A DNA stretch of 64,000 nt from Poriferisodalis sp965226645 (GCA_965226645.1 CBDDDL010000001.1:434001-498000); one strand, 5' to 3'; shown: positions 1-8,322, counted from the first letter of the stretch. Made by a program: numbers and translations. Notes: a model not told the origin generated them from the letters alone.

Positions 1-543
1 GCCGACGAGTGCATCGAACACATGCATGCACTGCCCGACGTCGCGTTCGCGATCGAGGAACCGCTGCGGGCTGGCGACACAGTCGGTTGCGAAGAGGTTG
101 CCCGCGAGCGCGGTGTGCAGATCATCGCCGACGAGAGTCTCCGGCGAACCGATGAGTTGGCGATATTCGCTGATCCGACCCGCTGGATCGCCAACGTCCG
201 AGTCTCCAAGATGGGTGGCATCATCAGATCGCTGGAGGTTGTGGCCGAGGCCGCTCGCTTGGGGATCGGCGTCATCGTCGGTTGCCAGGTGGGTGAGACC
301 AGCGTGCTGAGTCGTGCAGCGCTGGCAGTGATTGCTGGCGCGCCGGCGCCGGTAGTGGCTGCCGAAGGCGCATTCGGGACACACCTGCTGAGCCGGGACC
401 TCACAACTCGGACGATTATGTGGGGCCACGGCGGCGTGCTCGACTACGACCGATTGCTCGATTCGGAGGTGGGCGGGTTGGGTCTGGCGCTTGATCCGGC
501 GGCGCAGCTCGAACCGCCTCCCGAGCCGCCTGCGGGGTCATGA
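1..543 (+). CDS. Enolase-superfamily (mandelate racemase / muconate lactonizing type) enzyme, 5' truncated
   Basis: This is the C-terminal 180 residues of a TIM-barrel enzyme of the MR/MLE branch of the enolase superfamily; the start lies before the window. Visible barrel motifs, in order, are FAIEEP (second Mg ligand, Glu), IIADES (third Mg ligand, Asp) and RVSKMGG, whose Lys sits where the KxxGG-type catalytic lysine of epimerases and lactonizing enzymes falls, followed by CQVGETS. Family members abstract a proton next to a carboxylate, for example dipeptide epimerases, muconate cycloisomerases and o-succinylbenzoate synthase. The missing N-terminus prevents assigning a substrate. The stop codon overlaps the start of the next gene (ATGA), so the two are probably co-translated. 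Confidence 0.85.
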   Translation, partial: ADECIEHMHALPDVAFAIEEPLRAGDTVGCEEVARERGVQIIADESLRRTDELAIFADPTRWIANVRVSKMGGIIRSLEVVAEAARLGIGVIVGCQVGETSVLSRAALAVIAGAPAPVVAAEGAFGTHLLSRDLTTRTIMWGHGGVLDYDRLLDSEVGGLGLALDPAAQLEPPPEPPAGS

Positions 544-998
544 GTCCCCGTCGACAGGCCGCGATCAGCCTCGCGCTCGGAGTGGCCTTCGCCGCGCGGG
601 TGGCTGGCCAAGCAGTGCAGCGTTGGTGGTCTGTCGGCTTCCTGCCCGAACAGGATGCCTGGCAGGGGAGCAGCCTTCCGTTTCCGGCGCTGTTTGCCGC
701 GCAGATCGTCATCCTGGCGATCATTGCGGTCGTCACGATCCGGATGCACCGCGGCGGCAGCGTTCTGGGCAGCCGCTGGGTGGCTCCCGCGTTTGCATTC
801 GGCGTGCTCTATTTCGCTGTCATGGTGGTGCGCTTGGTCCTTGGGCTCGTCGGTGACGCAGGGCTGCTCGGGCAAGACAGCTTTGCTGCGGGGAGATGGT
901 TCACGGCCTATCTGCCAACGGTCTTTCACTTGGTGCTGGCCACTGAGGTCATGCTGTTGGCGCGTTACCAGCAGGGCCGCCGACCGCAGATCAGCTGA
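540..998 (+). CDS. Small integral membrane protein, unknown function
   Basis: A 152-residue protein with about four hydrophobic segments (roughly residues 8-24, 50-68, 84-106 and 120-142) and short polar loops, ending in a basic tail (RYQQGRRPQ). I recognise no family. Its ATG overlaps the stop of the preceding enolase-superfamily gene by four bases, so it is probably translated with it and may serve the same pathway, for instance as a membrane partner, but nothing in the sequence proves this. Confidence 0.7.
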   Translation: MSPRRQAAISLALGVAFAARVAGQAVQRWWSVGFLPEQDAWQGSSLPFPALFAAQIVILAIIAVVTIRMHRGGSVLGSRWVAPAFAFGVLYFAVMVVRLVLGLVGDAGLLGQDSFAAGRWFTAYLPTVFHLVLATEVMLLARYQQGRRPQIS

Positions 999-1101
999 GT
1001 ACCCGCAGGCCACAACTTCGTGCGTGCCGGCCGTGCCGAAGGCTCGTCGAGATCGGACCGGGCGGGGTGCGACAGCAACGGTTGACCCCGGGAGTCGCTC
1101 G

Positions 1102-2766
1102 TCAAGTTGACGTGGGCCAGCCTCGTTCGTCAATCTCGGCCATCAGGCGGCGCTTCAGCTTGTGCTCAGTGCGGATCTGTTGCAGGAACGATGTGAAGCG
1201 CTCGGGTTCGTCGGCAGTGTCGGCTAGGCGGCGGATGCGTTCCATCAGGTCGACGGCGCTGTGGTAGTTGTTCGACCGTTTGCGCCCGATGATCGCCAGC
1301 GCATCCGCTCGGTATACAGCGATTGCGTCGAGCGGGTGGGTTTTCTCGCGGACGCGGGCGAGCGTGAGTCTCAGCGTCGGATCGCAGCCGAATTCGGCGG
1401 CTGCGTCCCACGCTGCATCGGCCTGCCCTTCAAAGAGCAAGACCTCCACGAGCGCTGTCGCACCGCGAGACACGGGAGGCTGCCACAGCGCAGGTGCGCT
1501 GCTGTTGGCCGACGGTGGCCAATCGGCTGCGGGTCGTGGTTGGCGAGCGAGGCTCGTGCGCAGTTCGCCAGTACAGCGCTCGAGCCAGTCGTGGCTCGGG
1601 GCTTTGTCCAGTAGTTGCCGGTAACGGTCAACCGATGGCGCAGCGGCGAATGCCTGCCAGAAGAGATCGACAACCACGGCGTGTTCGCCTCGCTCGCCGA
1701 GCAGGCGGCTGAGGAACTCGCGCAATGTGTCCGTCATCGTGGGGTGGCTGCGGTTCTCGGCGAGGCTGCGCTTGGCCCACGAGATCGCCTCGTCGACACG
1801 GCCGGCGTTCTTGAGAGCGATAGCGATCTCAAGAACGTCATGCGGCGCGAGCTTGCCCCGGCTGTGCACTTCGATGAGGGCATCCGGGTCGCCGGTGGCA
1901 AGCGCCCATCCCACCATTGCTTGGCGGACCTCGTACGAGCCGTCCGACCACTCGGCGCTGGGCTTGACGCTGCGCCAGCGAGGTTCGAGGAGGCGCCGGT
2001 ATTCGGCGATACCCGTGGGGCCGAGCACTTCGGCGTAGTCCGCGGCGGCCCGCTGGAAAACGTCCAACCCTGAACCCAGTTCGAGTTCCACCAATCGAGC
2101 CGCAAGCTCGACCGGCTCGGCAGTTCCTTCGCTGCACGCCTCGAGGTGCAGATCGGCCAGACGTTCAAGGACGCAGAGCAGGTGCCCGTCGGAATGGTCG
2201 ATGTAACCGGCGGACTCGTCGGCACGGCGGATGGCGTGCTCGACGAGTCCAACAACAGCATCGGGGTGGCCGGCGTCGCACAGGCTTTCGAGGCTGTCGA
2301 TCATGACGTGGATGCCGTCCGCCCAGTCTTCGGCTTCGAAGTAGCGCACGAACCCACGAGGGCTGAAGAAGGCGCGGTCGATGCGCCGCTGCCACACATC
2401 GAGGCTGAGCGCGTCATTGCCGGTGCTGGCCTGTCCCGTCCTCGAAGTCCTGCCGTCGGCGAGTGTTGACGTCAGCGTCGTACCGCTGTCCTTGTGGTCG
2501 CCGAGCACCGACAGCGCCACCGCGACGCAGTGCTTGCAGAACGAGCCATCCTCCGCAGCGGGGCAGGTGCACGACCAGCGAGGTTGATCATCGGCTGCCC
2601 ACAGCTCGACCACGTAGGGCACCGTGCCCCGCACGATCGCTCGGAACCGCCCGTCACGCTCGACCGGCTTCTCGACCCGGCGTTCTTGCACGTAGCCCGC
2701 GCCGCGCTCATAGGACCGTGCGCCAGCGAGCCATTTCACCCTCGTAGCGTCGAACAGTGGGTCCAC
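1102..2766 (-). CDS. SWIM zinc-finger protein with helical repeat C-terminal region (paralogue A)
   Basis: About 554 residues starting at a GTG (residue V of VDPLFDA), chosen because it aligns with the start of the neighbouring paralogue at 4474-6135; an ATG at 2817 gives a 17-residue extension. A SWIM zinc finger lies near residues 60-85 (CTCPAAEDGSFCKHC, the CxCx(n)CxH pattern), preceded by a conserved segment with YERG and VPYVVELW. The rest is Leu/Ala/Arg-rich and looks like a TPR-type helical solenoid, with motifs such as WLERC and WALATGDPDALI. SWIM domains bind DNA or protein in chromatin remodellers, transposases and recombination regulators. What this one does is unknown. It is about two-thirds identical by eye to the second copy, so the pair arose by duplication. 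Confidence 0.8.
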   Translation of the reverse strand: MDPLFDATRVKWLAGARSYERGAGYVQERRVEKPVERDGRFRAIVRGTVPYVVELWAADDQPRWSCTCPAAEDGSFCKHCVAVALSVLGDHKDSGTTLTSTLADGRTSRTGQASTGNDALSLDVWQRRIDRAFFSPRGFVRYFEAEDWADGIHVMIDSLESLCDAGHPDAVVGLVEHAIRRADESAGYIDHSDGHLLCVLERLADLHLEACSEGTAEPVELAARLVELELGSGLDVFQRAAADYAEVLGPTGIAEYRRLLEPRWRSVKPSAEWSDGSYEVRQAMVGWALATGDPDALIEVHSRGKLAPHDVLEIAIALKNAGRVDEAISWAKRSLAENRSHPTMTDTLREFLSRLLGERGEHAVVVDLFWQAFAAAPSVDRYRQLLDKAPSHDWLERCTGELRTSLARQPRPAADWPPSANSSAPALWQPPVSRGATALVEVLLFEGQADAAWDAAAEFGCDPTLRLTLARVREKTHPLDAIAVYRADALAIIGRKRSNNYHSAVDLMERIRRLADTADEPERFTSFLQQIRTEHKLKRRLMAEIDERGWPTST

Positions 2767-2883
2767 AGCTACAGGCTTACCAAGACGAGGCCAAGTTCGG
2801 CTTCCAACGCTTGCCATCTGGGCAGTTGACTCACTGGTCCGGACCGGTCGAGGCGTTCAAGAAGCAATCGCCGATGCGCGCAA

Positions 2884-2910
2884 AATCTATTGTCCGCCGA
2901 ATCTATTGTC
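2884..2910. repeat. Direct repeat of an 11-bp AT-rich motif, 16-bp period
   Basis: AATCTATTGTC occurs at 2884-2894 and again at 2900-2910, in the AT-richer gap upstream of the SWIM gene (minus strand) and of the toxin-antitoxin pair (plus strand). Direct repeats spaced by one and a half helical turns can be regulator sites; no regulator can be assigned. Confidence 0.35.
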
Positions 2911-2993
2911 GAACTTCTTGAGGGCACGGCCTTTGGTACCAGATGCCGCGGCGAGCGCCTGCCGGCCGTTTCGGGAATGCCCTCCGCACCGAA

Positions 2994-3023
2994 TTGGCCA
3001 TGGCCGTAGCAGTCTGCTACGAT
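2994..3023 (+). promoter_or_regulatory. Promoter of the ParD-like/zeta-like operon with embedded perfect palindrome
   Basis: TTGGCC (2994-2999) and TACGAT (3018-3023) are separated by 18 bp and resemble a sigma-70 promoter. A perfect inverted repeat, GTAGCAG-T-CTGCTAC, occupies 3006-3020, filling the spacer and touching the -10 box. A strong Shine-Dalgarno (GGAGGGAGGTG, about 3030-3040) and the ATG at 3045 follow. This is the expected layout for autorepression by an antitoxin or by the toxin-antitoxin complex. Confidence 0.6.
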
Positions 3024-3044
3024 GCGTTCGGAGGGAGGTGCGCC

Positions 3045-3434
3045 ATGCCTTTGAGCCCGTCGATCAGGATCGATGACGAAGTTCACGCATCTGCGGTCTC
3101 AGTTGCCCCGTTGATGAGTCGCAGTGCTGCTCAGCAGATCAGCCACTGGGCACGCATCGGTCGGGAGCTTGAATCGTCCCGGGAAATTTCCCAGCGCGAC
3201 ATCGAACGCGTGCTGGCCTGCGAAGCGTCGTATGACGACCTAGGTGTCCGAGAACAGGCTGTGGTGCGAGCTGAATGGTCTGAGCGGACAGAACAGCGCC
3301 TCCGTGAGCTTGATCTCGCTGCGAGATTCGCAGCCACCGGCGAGCCATACGCAGAACTAGATGACGATGGCAATGTCGTCATACGGCAAGTCCGAGATGG
3401 CGAGATGAGCACAGCACGTGCTGTGCTCGGCTGA
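3045..3434 (+). CDS. ParD-like antitoxin
   Basis: A 129-residue protein. Its first 40 residues (IRIDDEVHASAV..APLMSRSAAQQISHWARIGRELE) match the ParD_like antitoxin family, which has a ribbon-helix-helix-type DNA-binding segment followed by MSRS...QIxxWARxGR. The ATG at 3045 is preferred over upstream in-frame starts because of the strong Shine-Dalgarno just before it and because family homology begins there. The acidic C-terminal half (LDDDGNVVIRQVRDGE) would be the toxin-binding part. It lies 17 bp upstream of a zeta-like kinase, the usual partner. A palindrome in the promoter is a likely autoregulatory operator. Confidence 0.85.
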   Translation: MPLSPSIRIDDEVHASAVSVAPLMSRSAAQQISHWARIGRELESSREISQRDIERVLACEASYDDLGVREQAVVRAEWSERTEQRLRELDLAARFAATGEPYAELDDDGNVVIRQVRDGEMSTARAVLG

Positions 3435-3451
3435 ACCGGCGGCGGCATCTG

Positions 3452-4030
3452 ATGCCGGAACCGGTTCTTCATCTCATCGCTGGCCCGAATGGGGCTGGGA
3501 AGACAACATTCTTCCGAGAAGCATTGGCTTCGACGAATCTGGAGTTCGTGAACGCTGATGCGATAGCGGCGAAGCACTGGCCAAGCAGCGAGACCGCTCA
3601 TGCCTATGACGCCTCACGCTTGGCTGCGCAACGCCGAGACGACCTGATGCGCAATGGCCGGTCCTTCGTCACCGAGACCGTTTTCTCCCACGCATCGAAG
3701 GTCGAACTCGTGCGCCGGGCGACACGCGATGGATACCGCGTGAACCTGTACGTCATTCTCGTCCCTGAGGATCTGGCCGTCGTGCGAGTTCGACTTCGGG
3801 CAGCGAAAGGAGGACATGACGTGCCAGTCGCCAAGATTCGAGAGCGCTACCGGCGCCTGTGGACACATGTGCTTGAAGCCATCACCATCGCGGCTCACGC
3901 TCGCGTCTACGACAACAGCATCACACGCTCGCCGTTCACGCCAGTGGCGGCGTTCCGATACGGGACTCTCACACAGAAGCCGCGTTGGCCGCGCTGGGCG
4001 CCGGTCGAGCTACGGCGCTGCGAGATGTGA
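3452..4030 (+). CDS. Zeta-toxin-like P-loop kinase
   Basis: A 192-residue P-loop NTPase with Walker A GPNGAGKTTF at residues 11-20, followed by NADAIA, a TETVFSH segment and a basic C-terminal region (KIRERYRRLW, VYDNS). This is the architecture of stand-alone zeta-like kinases, which in characterised systems phosphorylate UDP-N-acetylglucosamine and block cell-wall synthesis. It follows the ParD-like gene and its length is complete for the family. Kinase activity and toxicity are inferred from the family; some members of this subgroup may have other roles. Confidence 0.85.
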   Translation: MPEPVLHLIAGPNGAGKTTFFREALASTNLEFVNADAIAAKHWPSSETAHAYDASRLAAQRRDDLMRNGRSFVTETVFSHASKVELVRRATRDGYRVNLYVILVPEDLAVVRVRLRAAKGGHDVPVAKIRERYRRLWTHVLEAITIAAHARVYDNSITRSPFTPVAAFRYGTLTQKPRWPRWAPVELRRCEM

Positions 4031-4352
4031 ATCCAGAACCAGCGGCACGGCACACCAGTCCTCTGCTGGCCGCGATCAATATCGAATCCGATGCGGAGCT
4101 TGTGACGCTCGCTGATGTCGAGGATGCCGTAGGCGCCGCCCCAATTCCACCGGATGAGCAGAACGGCGTGATCTGCCGCAGCTACGGGGAATTCTGCGCG
4201 CACCTCGAAGCTCGACCGTTCGATTCATCGGGCGAATAGTCCGAGCGGGTGCCAACGCACGAGGAGTCTCAGGCGTTCCTGTCGGTCGTTTGCTGCGACG
4301 ACGGAACTCGCCAGCGCTCGTAGGCCGTCGCAGCGAAGGACGCCATTCATCT
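4031..4352. other. Gap with no recognisable gene
   Basis: An open frame (3985-4239, ending in FDSSGE) runs through the first part but matches no family I know, has no ribosome-binding site and overlaps the toxin gene. The remainder leads in frame into the HepT remnant at 4353. It may be decayed sequence of a former HepT/MNT-type locus. Confidence 0.4.
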
Positions 4353-4457
4353 GTGAGCAGGAGCGACCCTGAGCGCGTCGACGACATGTTGGAGGCGTGC
4401 CGCAAGCTCGCCGAGATCATCGAACTGGGCCGGGCGGAGTACCACTGCAGCGGGTGA
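4353..4457 (+). pseudogene. HepT-like (DUF86) antitoxin/toxin remnant
   Basis: The frame from GTG 4353 encodes SRSDPERVDDMLEACRKLAE then IIELGRAEY before a stop. This is the typical N-terminus of HepT/DUF86 HEPN proteins (RVDDxLEACRxIAEIVxxGRxxF). Full proteins are about 110 residues; only 34 remain, and the catalytic R(x4-6)H motif is missing. No MNT nucleotidyltransferase partner is recognisable upstream. The stop lies 17 bp before the 3' end of SWIM paralogue B, suggesting the element was cut during rearrangement. Confidence 0.7.
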
Positions 4458-4473
4458 CCCTCGGAGTCATACG

Positions 4474-6135
4474 TCAAGCTGACGAGGGCCAGTCTCGTTC
4501 GTCGAGTTCGGCCATGAGACGGCGTTTCAGCTTGTGTTCGGTGCGGACCTGCTCCAAAAGCGTCACGAAGCGCTCGGGCTCACCGGCGGAGTTGGCTAGG
4601 CGGCGAATGCGCTCCATGAGGTCGACGGCGCCGCGATAGAGGTCTGGTCGCTTGAGTCCGATGATCGACAGCGCTTCTGCTTCGTAGACGGAGATTGCGT
4701 CGAGCGGGTGTGTGGGCTCGCGGACGCGCGCGAGTGTGAGTCTCAGCGCTGGTCCGCAACCGAATTCGGCGGGTGCGTCCCACGCTGCGCCGGTGTGCCC
4801 TTCGAAGAGCAAGATCTCCACGAGCACTGTCGCAGCGTGAGGCACTGGTGGCCTTGCCCGCGTGGGTGGGCTGTTGCACGCCGACGGCGGCAAGTCTGAT
4901 GGTGGTCGTGGCTCGCGGGCCAGTTTCGAGCGCAGTTCGCCGATGCAGCGTTCGAGCCAGTCGTGGCCCGGGGCCTTGTCCCCAAGCTGCCGGTAGCGGT
5001 CGAGCGTCGGATCAGCAGCGAAGGCCTGCCAGTAGAGATCGACTGCCGCAGCGTGCTCGCCTCGTGCGCCCAGCCGTCGGCTGAGGAACTCGCGCACTTC
5101 GTCCGGTTGACGCGGCCGGTTCCGATTCTCGGCGATGCAGCGTTGCGCCCACGAGATCGCCTCGTCGGTTCGGCCGGCTGATTCGAGTGCAGTGGCGATC
5201 TCCAGGACGTCCCGAGGACTCGGCTCGTCCCGGCTGTGTATGTCGATGAGGGCATCAGGGTCGCCGGTGGCGAGCGCCCATCCGACCATTGCCTGGCGAA
5301 CTGCAAATGTGGCGCCGTACGGATCGTCCGTCGGCTTGATATTCCGCCAGCGAGGCTCAAGCCGGCGCCGGTATTCGGCCAGCCCGGCCTCGCCGAGCAG
5401 GTCCGCATAGCTCGCGGCTGCTCGGTGGAACCCGTCCAGTTCCGAGCTCAGTTCCAGATGCACCAGGCGGGCTGCGAGCTCGACGGGGTCGGCCGTTCCC
5501 TCCTGGCATGATCGAAGATGCAACTCGGAGAGCCGATCGATGATGCCGGTCAGGTGGCCGTCGGAGTCGTCCACATAGTTCATGGCCTCGTCGGCGCAGC
5601 CAAAGGCGTGCTCTGCGAGTTCGGCGACGGCATCGGGGTGGCCGGCGTCGCACAGGTTCTCGAGATTCTCGATCATGACGTGGATGCCGTCTGCCCAGGC
5701 CTCGGCTTCGTAGTAGCTCACGAAGTCGCCGTGAGCGAAGAAGGCGCGGTCGATGCGCCGCACCCACACGCTGAGCTTGGGCGCGTTGGCACTGGTGCCG
5801 ATCTGCCTTCTTGGTGAGCTGCTGCCGGCGGCCGCGCGCTCGGGTCGGACATCGGGCTCATCCCTGCGGGGAAGCAGCGCCAGCGCCGTTGCCACGCAGT
5901 GCTTGCAGAAAGAGCCATCCTCCGCCGCAGGGCAAGTACACGACCAGCGGGGCCGGTCACCGTCGGCCCACAGCTCCACGATGTAGGGCACCGTGCCCCG
6001 AACCATCGCCCGGACCCGTCCATCGCGCTCGACCGGCGTTTCGACCCGGCGTTGGTGCAAGTAGCCCACACCGCGCTCGTACGAACGCGGCCCAGCTAGC
6101 CGTTTCACTCTGGCAGCGTCGAACAGCGGCTCCAC
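4474..6135 (-). CDS. SWIM zinc-finger protein with helical repeat C-terminal region (paralogue B)
   Basis: A 553-residue paralogue of the protein encoded at 1102-2766, collinear from end to end. It starts MEPLFDA and has the SWIM finger CTCPAAEDGSFCKHC at about residues 61-75. A Ser/Pro-rich linker of about 35 residues follows, then the long helical region ending KRRLMAELDERDWPSS. Similarity between the copies extends some 20 bp past the stop codons (gggtgacc / ggttgacc), so the duplication included flanking DNA. Together they bracket the ParD-like/zeta-like pair and the HepT remnant. Function is unknown; nucleic-acid or protein binding is inferred from the SWIM domain. Confidence 0.8.
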   Translation of the reverse strand: MEPLFDAARVKRLAGPRSYERGVGYLHQRRVETPVERDGRVRAMVRGTVPYIVELWADGDRPRWSCTCPAAEDGSFCKHCVATALALLPRRDEPDVRPERAAAGSSSPRRQIGTSANAPKLSVWVRRIDRAFFAHGDFVSYYEAEAWADGIHVMIENLENLCDAGHPDAVAELAEHAFGCADEAMNYVDDSDGHLTGIIDRLSELHLRSCQEGTADPVELAARLVHLELSSELDGFHRAAASYADLLGEAGLAEYRRRLEPRWRNIKPTDDPYGATFAVRQAMVGWALATGDPDALIDIHSRDEPSPRDVLEIATALESAGRTDEAISWAQRCIAENRNRPRQPDEVREFLSRRLGARGEHAAAVDLYWQAFAADPTLDRYRQLGDKAPGHDWLERCIGELRSKLAREPRPPSDLPPSACNSPPTRARPPVPHAATVLVEILLFEGHTGAAWDAPAEFGCGPALRLTLARVREPTHPLDAISVYEAEALSIIGLKRPDLYRGAVDLMERIRRLANSAGEPERFVTLLEQVRTEHKLKRRLMAELDERDWPSSA

Positions 6136-6461
6136 GACCTCACTCCAGAATCAGTGCATCGCTAGCGGCCGACGCGGCGACCTGTCCTACCGAGTGCGGT
6201 CCCAGCCCCGGGCCGCCCGAACTGTACGACCCCGGCAAGATCAACGGTCCCATCAGCCGGCCCGCAAGTGTGCGACGCGTCGTCGCTGAGGTTCCATGGG
6301 GAATTCACCACTATGTTCGGCGAGGAGGCATCTACTGATGGCACGCACCTCCTGACTGACGCACATGCCGTGGAAGTCGCGGGATTCGTCTGCCCAAATT
6401 TGCATATTGGTACCATAAGTGTTACCAACAAGCTATTCGCGGCAAGGACGAGGGGATTGAG
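6136..6461. other. Intergenic region between SWIM paralogue B and the HigA-like gene
   Basis: No convincing gene. It contains the divergent upstream region of the SWIM gene and, near 6400, an AT-rich segment with the imperfect palindrome annotated separately. Confidence 0.5.
6407..6428. promoter_or_regulatory. Imperfect palindrome upstream of the HigA-like gene
   Basis: The arms TTGGTA (6407-6412) and TACCAA (6423-6428) are inverted repeats with matching inner CA/TG pairs. The site is AT-rich compared with its surroundings and lies 33 bp before the ATG at 6462. HigA-type antitoxins repress their own promoters through such palindromes, so this is a candidate operator. Confidence 0.5.
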
Positions 6462-6779
6462 ATGGCACTGACTCGAGACTTCAAAGAGACGGTCCAGGCC
6501 CGCGTTCGGCGCGACCCCGAATTCCGCGTGCGACTCCTGAAGGAAGGCGTCGACTGCATGCTCGCCGGAGACATCGACACAGGCAAGCTCGTGCTGCGTG
6601 ACTACATTAACGCGACGATTGGCTTCTCAGGACTCGGCGAACTGACACACAAGCAGCCCAAGAGCCTCATGCGCATGCTGAGCCCGAGCGGCAACCCCCA
6701 CGCCCGCAACCTGTTTGAGATCATCAGCTGCATCCAACGACACGAGGGCCTCCAGCTCGAAGTGAAATCAGTCCGATGA
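6462..6779 (+). CDS. HigA-like antitoxin / helix-turn-helix regulator, orphan
   Basis: A 105-residue protein of the HigA-type addiction-module antitoxin family (MALTRDFKETV...RDPEFRxxLLxEG, then LVLRDYINATIGF and PKSLMRMLSPSGNPHARNLF, the helix-turn-helix part). The family is DNA-binding, represses its own operon and neutralises a RelE-fold HigB toxin. An AGGGG ribosome-binding site is centred about 9 bases before the ATG. No HigB-like frame is present on either side, so the antitoxin appears to be an orphan; the downstream 600 bp look decayed. Confidence 0.8.
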   Translation: MALTRDFKETVQARVRRDPEFRVRLLKEGVDCMLAGDIDTGKLVLRDYINATIGFSGLGELTHKQPKSLMRMLSPSGNPHARNLFEIISCIQRHEGLQLEVKSVR

Positions 6780-7392
6780 ATCGGTCCTGCGCATCCATGC
6801 TGGGACGGTTGATGTCGCGTTGATTCGGACGGCGGATGGGGCTGTCGAGGAACGGTGCAGCTGCCAGTCCCAACGTGAAGGCAGTCCTTCGCAGTTGCTC
6901 TGGGAGTGAGCCGGAGCAGTGCCGACGTGCACGGCTTGCCGGCTCAGCGGCGGGATCTGCGGGCAATCCGAACTCTTGCCCCAGTCGATCCCGAAGTGAG
7001 CGCCTGCGTCAGCCAACTCGTCGACTTCGCCCCGCGCAATCTTGCCGAACAGCAGCACAGTGTCGGCACCGGCCTTGAGGATCGCGTCGGGGGCACGCCG
7101 AGCCGCTACGAGGTCGGGTGGAACCATAGACCGAGATCGCCGGCAGCGGTCCGCGATCGCAGCGGATCGGCGCCGGTAGGTGTCTCACTACGCATGAGGG
7201 CGCAAAACGTGCCGGTCAACGTGTTGCCACTGCCACCGAGGTGCGGGTTGGCGCAGCATCGCGAGCCGACCGGGAACCAGAGGAGGGCGCATCGCACATT
7301 GCGTCACCTCATCGCACGAATTCATGCACGCTTCGAATGAGTTGCCTCTCGTCTGATCCCATATCAATTGCACTTCGCGATAACTGTGGGAG
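6780..7392. other. About 610 bp without a recognisable gene
   Basis: Open frames exist on both strands (for example 6768-7127 minus, with GADTVLLFGKIARGEVDELA), but none has a convincing start, ribosome-binding site or family match across its length. The region probably holds decayed gene fragments between the orphan antitoxin and the recombinase gene. Confidence 0.45.
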
Positions 7393-7400
7393 TTATCGCG
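7376..7400. repeat. Perfect 10-bp inverted repeat at the 3' end of the tyrosine recombinase gene
   Basis: CGCGATAACT (7376-7385) and AGTTATCGCG (7391-7400) are exact inverted copies around GTGGG. The right arm overlaps the recombinase stop codon (7393-7395). It lacks a following T-run on either strand, so a classical intrinsic terminator is not clear. The inner GATAA/TTATC arms resemble the half-sites bound by Xer-type recombinases, so it could be a recombination core for the adjacent gene. Confidence 0.6.
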
Positions 7401-8322
7401 ACGTCAGGATGGCTCCGAGGACATCGGCGCGACAGATTGAGCGGCGCAGCGACGTGTCCGACACGTGTGGGTAGATTTCGGTGGTTGCGATGCTGGCGTG
7501 CCCGAGGAGCCGCTGAACCACGCGTATGTCGACACCTGCGTCCAGCAGGTGGGTGGCGCAGGTATGTCGGAGCATGTGAGGGGTGACGTGCCGTGGTATC
7601 CCAGCCTGCTGTGCCGCGCGGCCGATTCGGTCGCGTAGCACAGCAGTCGTGAGGGGTTGGCCGAGGCGATTGGTGAGTAGCGGGTCGTCAAGTTCCGGGC
7701 GTCTCTCGCACAAGCACCGGCCGAGACATGACAGCAGTTGCCCTGACGGCAGGTAAGCGACACGTTCGCGCCTGCCTTTGCCGAGCACACGGATCGAACC
7801 GTCGTTAAGTTCGACGCTCCCGACCCTGAGGTCGACTAATTCGCCGCCGCGAAGGCCGGTGGCGATCATGAGTGCAGTCACGAGATAGGTGGTGGTGGCC
7901 GGATCGCACCATGTGCTTGCGCCGCCGCGCGAAGCCTCGCAACGAGCCCTGAGGTGTGTCAGCAGCTGGGCAGTGTCATGGGGGGAGAGCGCCTTGGGCA
8001 ATGTCCGTTCCCTACCGGGCTTGATTCTGCAGCCAACGGACGGATCTAAGTCGAGCCACCCTTTGGCAGTGAGCCACGCGCAGAGTTTGCGTACCCCTGC
8101 AATGCGCCTGCGAGCCGAGCTGCGCTTGAGACCGGTGGCCAGCAGGTGTTCAGTGAAGCTTTCGAGAACTGCCGGGCAGAACTCGGTGATTGAGGCATCA
8201 GGCCCCGCGAAATGGGCCAAGGCCATGGCATCGGCGACATAGGCGCGGATGGTGTTGGGCGAGAGGTCGTCATCGCCGGCCAGAGCTTCAGCGAACCTCG
8301 GAATCACGTCATGCAGTTGCAT
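7393..8322 (-). CDS. XerC/XerD-type tyrosine recombinase
   Basis: A 309-residue site-specific recombinase with an N-terminal core-binding SAM-like domain (about 1-100: LSPNTIRAYVADAMAL...RRRIAGVRKLCAWL) and a C-terminal catalytic domain. All six catalytic positions are visible: Arg in GLRGGEL, Lys in LGKGRRER, His and Arg in PHMLRHTCATHLL, His in LLGHASI and the nucleophilic Tyr in TTEIYPHV. The length is normal for Xer-like enzymes. It stands alone between decayed DNA and HipBA rather than in a xerC housekeeping context, so it may serve a mobile or integrative element. A perfect inverted repeat overlaps its stop codon. Confidence 0.9.
   Translation of the reverse strand: MQLHDVIPRFAEALAGDDDLSPNTIRAYVADAMALAHFAGPDASITEFCPAVLESFTEHLLATGLKRSSARRRIAGVRKLCAWLTAKGWLDLDPSVGCRIKPGRERTLPKALSPHDTAQLLTHLRARCEASRGGASTWCDPATTTYLVTALMIATGLRGGELVDLRVGSVELNDGSIRVLGKGRRERVAYLPSGQLLSCLGRCLCERRPELDDPLLTNRLGQPLTTAVLRDRIGRAAQQAGIPRHVTPHMLRHTCATHLLDAGVDIRVVQRLLGHASIATTEIYPHVSDTSLRRSICRADVLGAILTSR

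Noticed and set aside
2943..3044. Longer start for the ParD-like antitoxin
   Set aside because: It would cover the promoter, palindrome and Shine-Dalgarno, and homology starts at 3045.
6768..7127. 119-residue minus-strand gene after the HigA-like antitoxin
   Set aside because: Overlaps the antitoxin end, no ribosome-binding site, and only a short stretch looks protein-like; no HigB similarity.
7376..7400. Calling the inverted repeat a definite terminator
   Set aside because: No T-run on either side and the loop and arms resemble a recombinase core, so function is left open.
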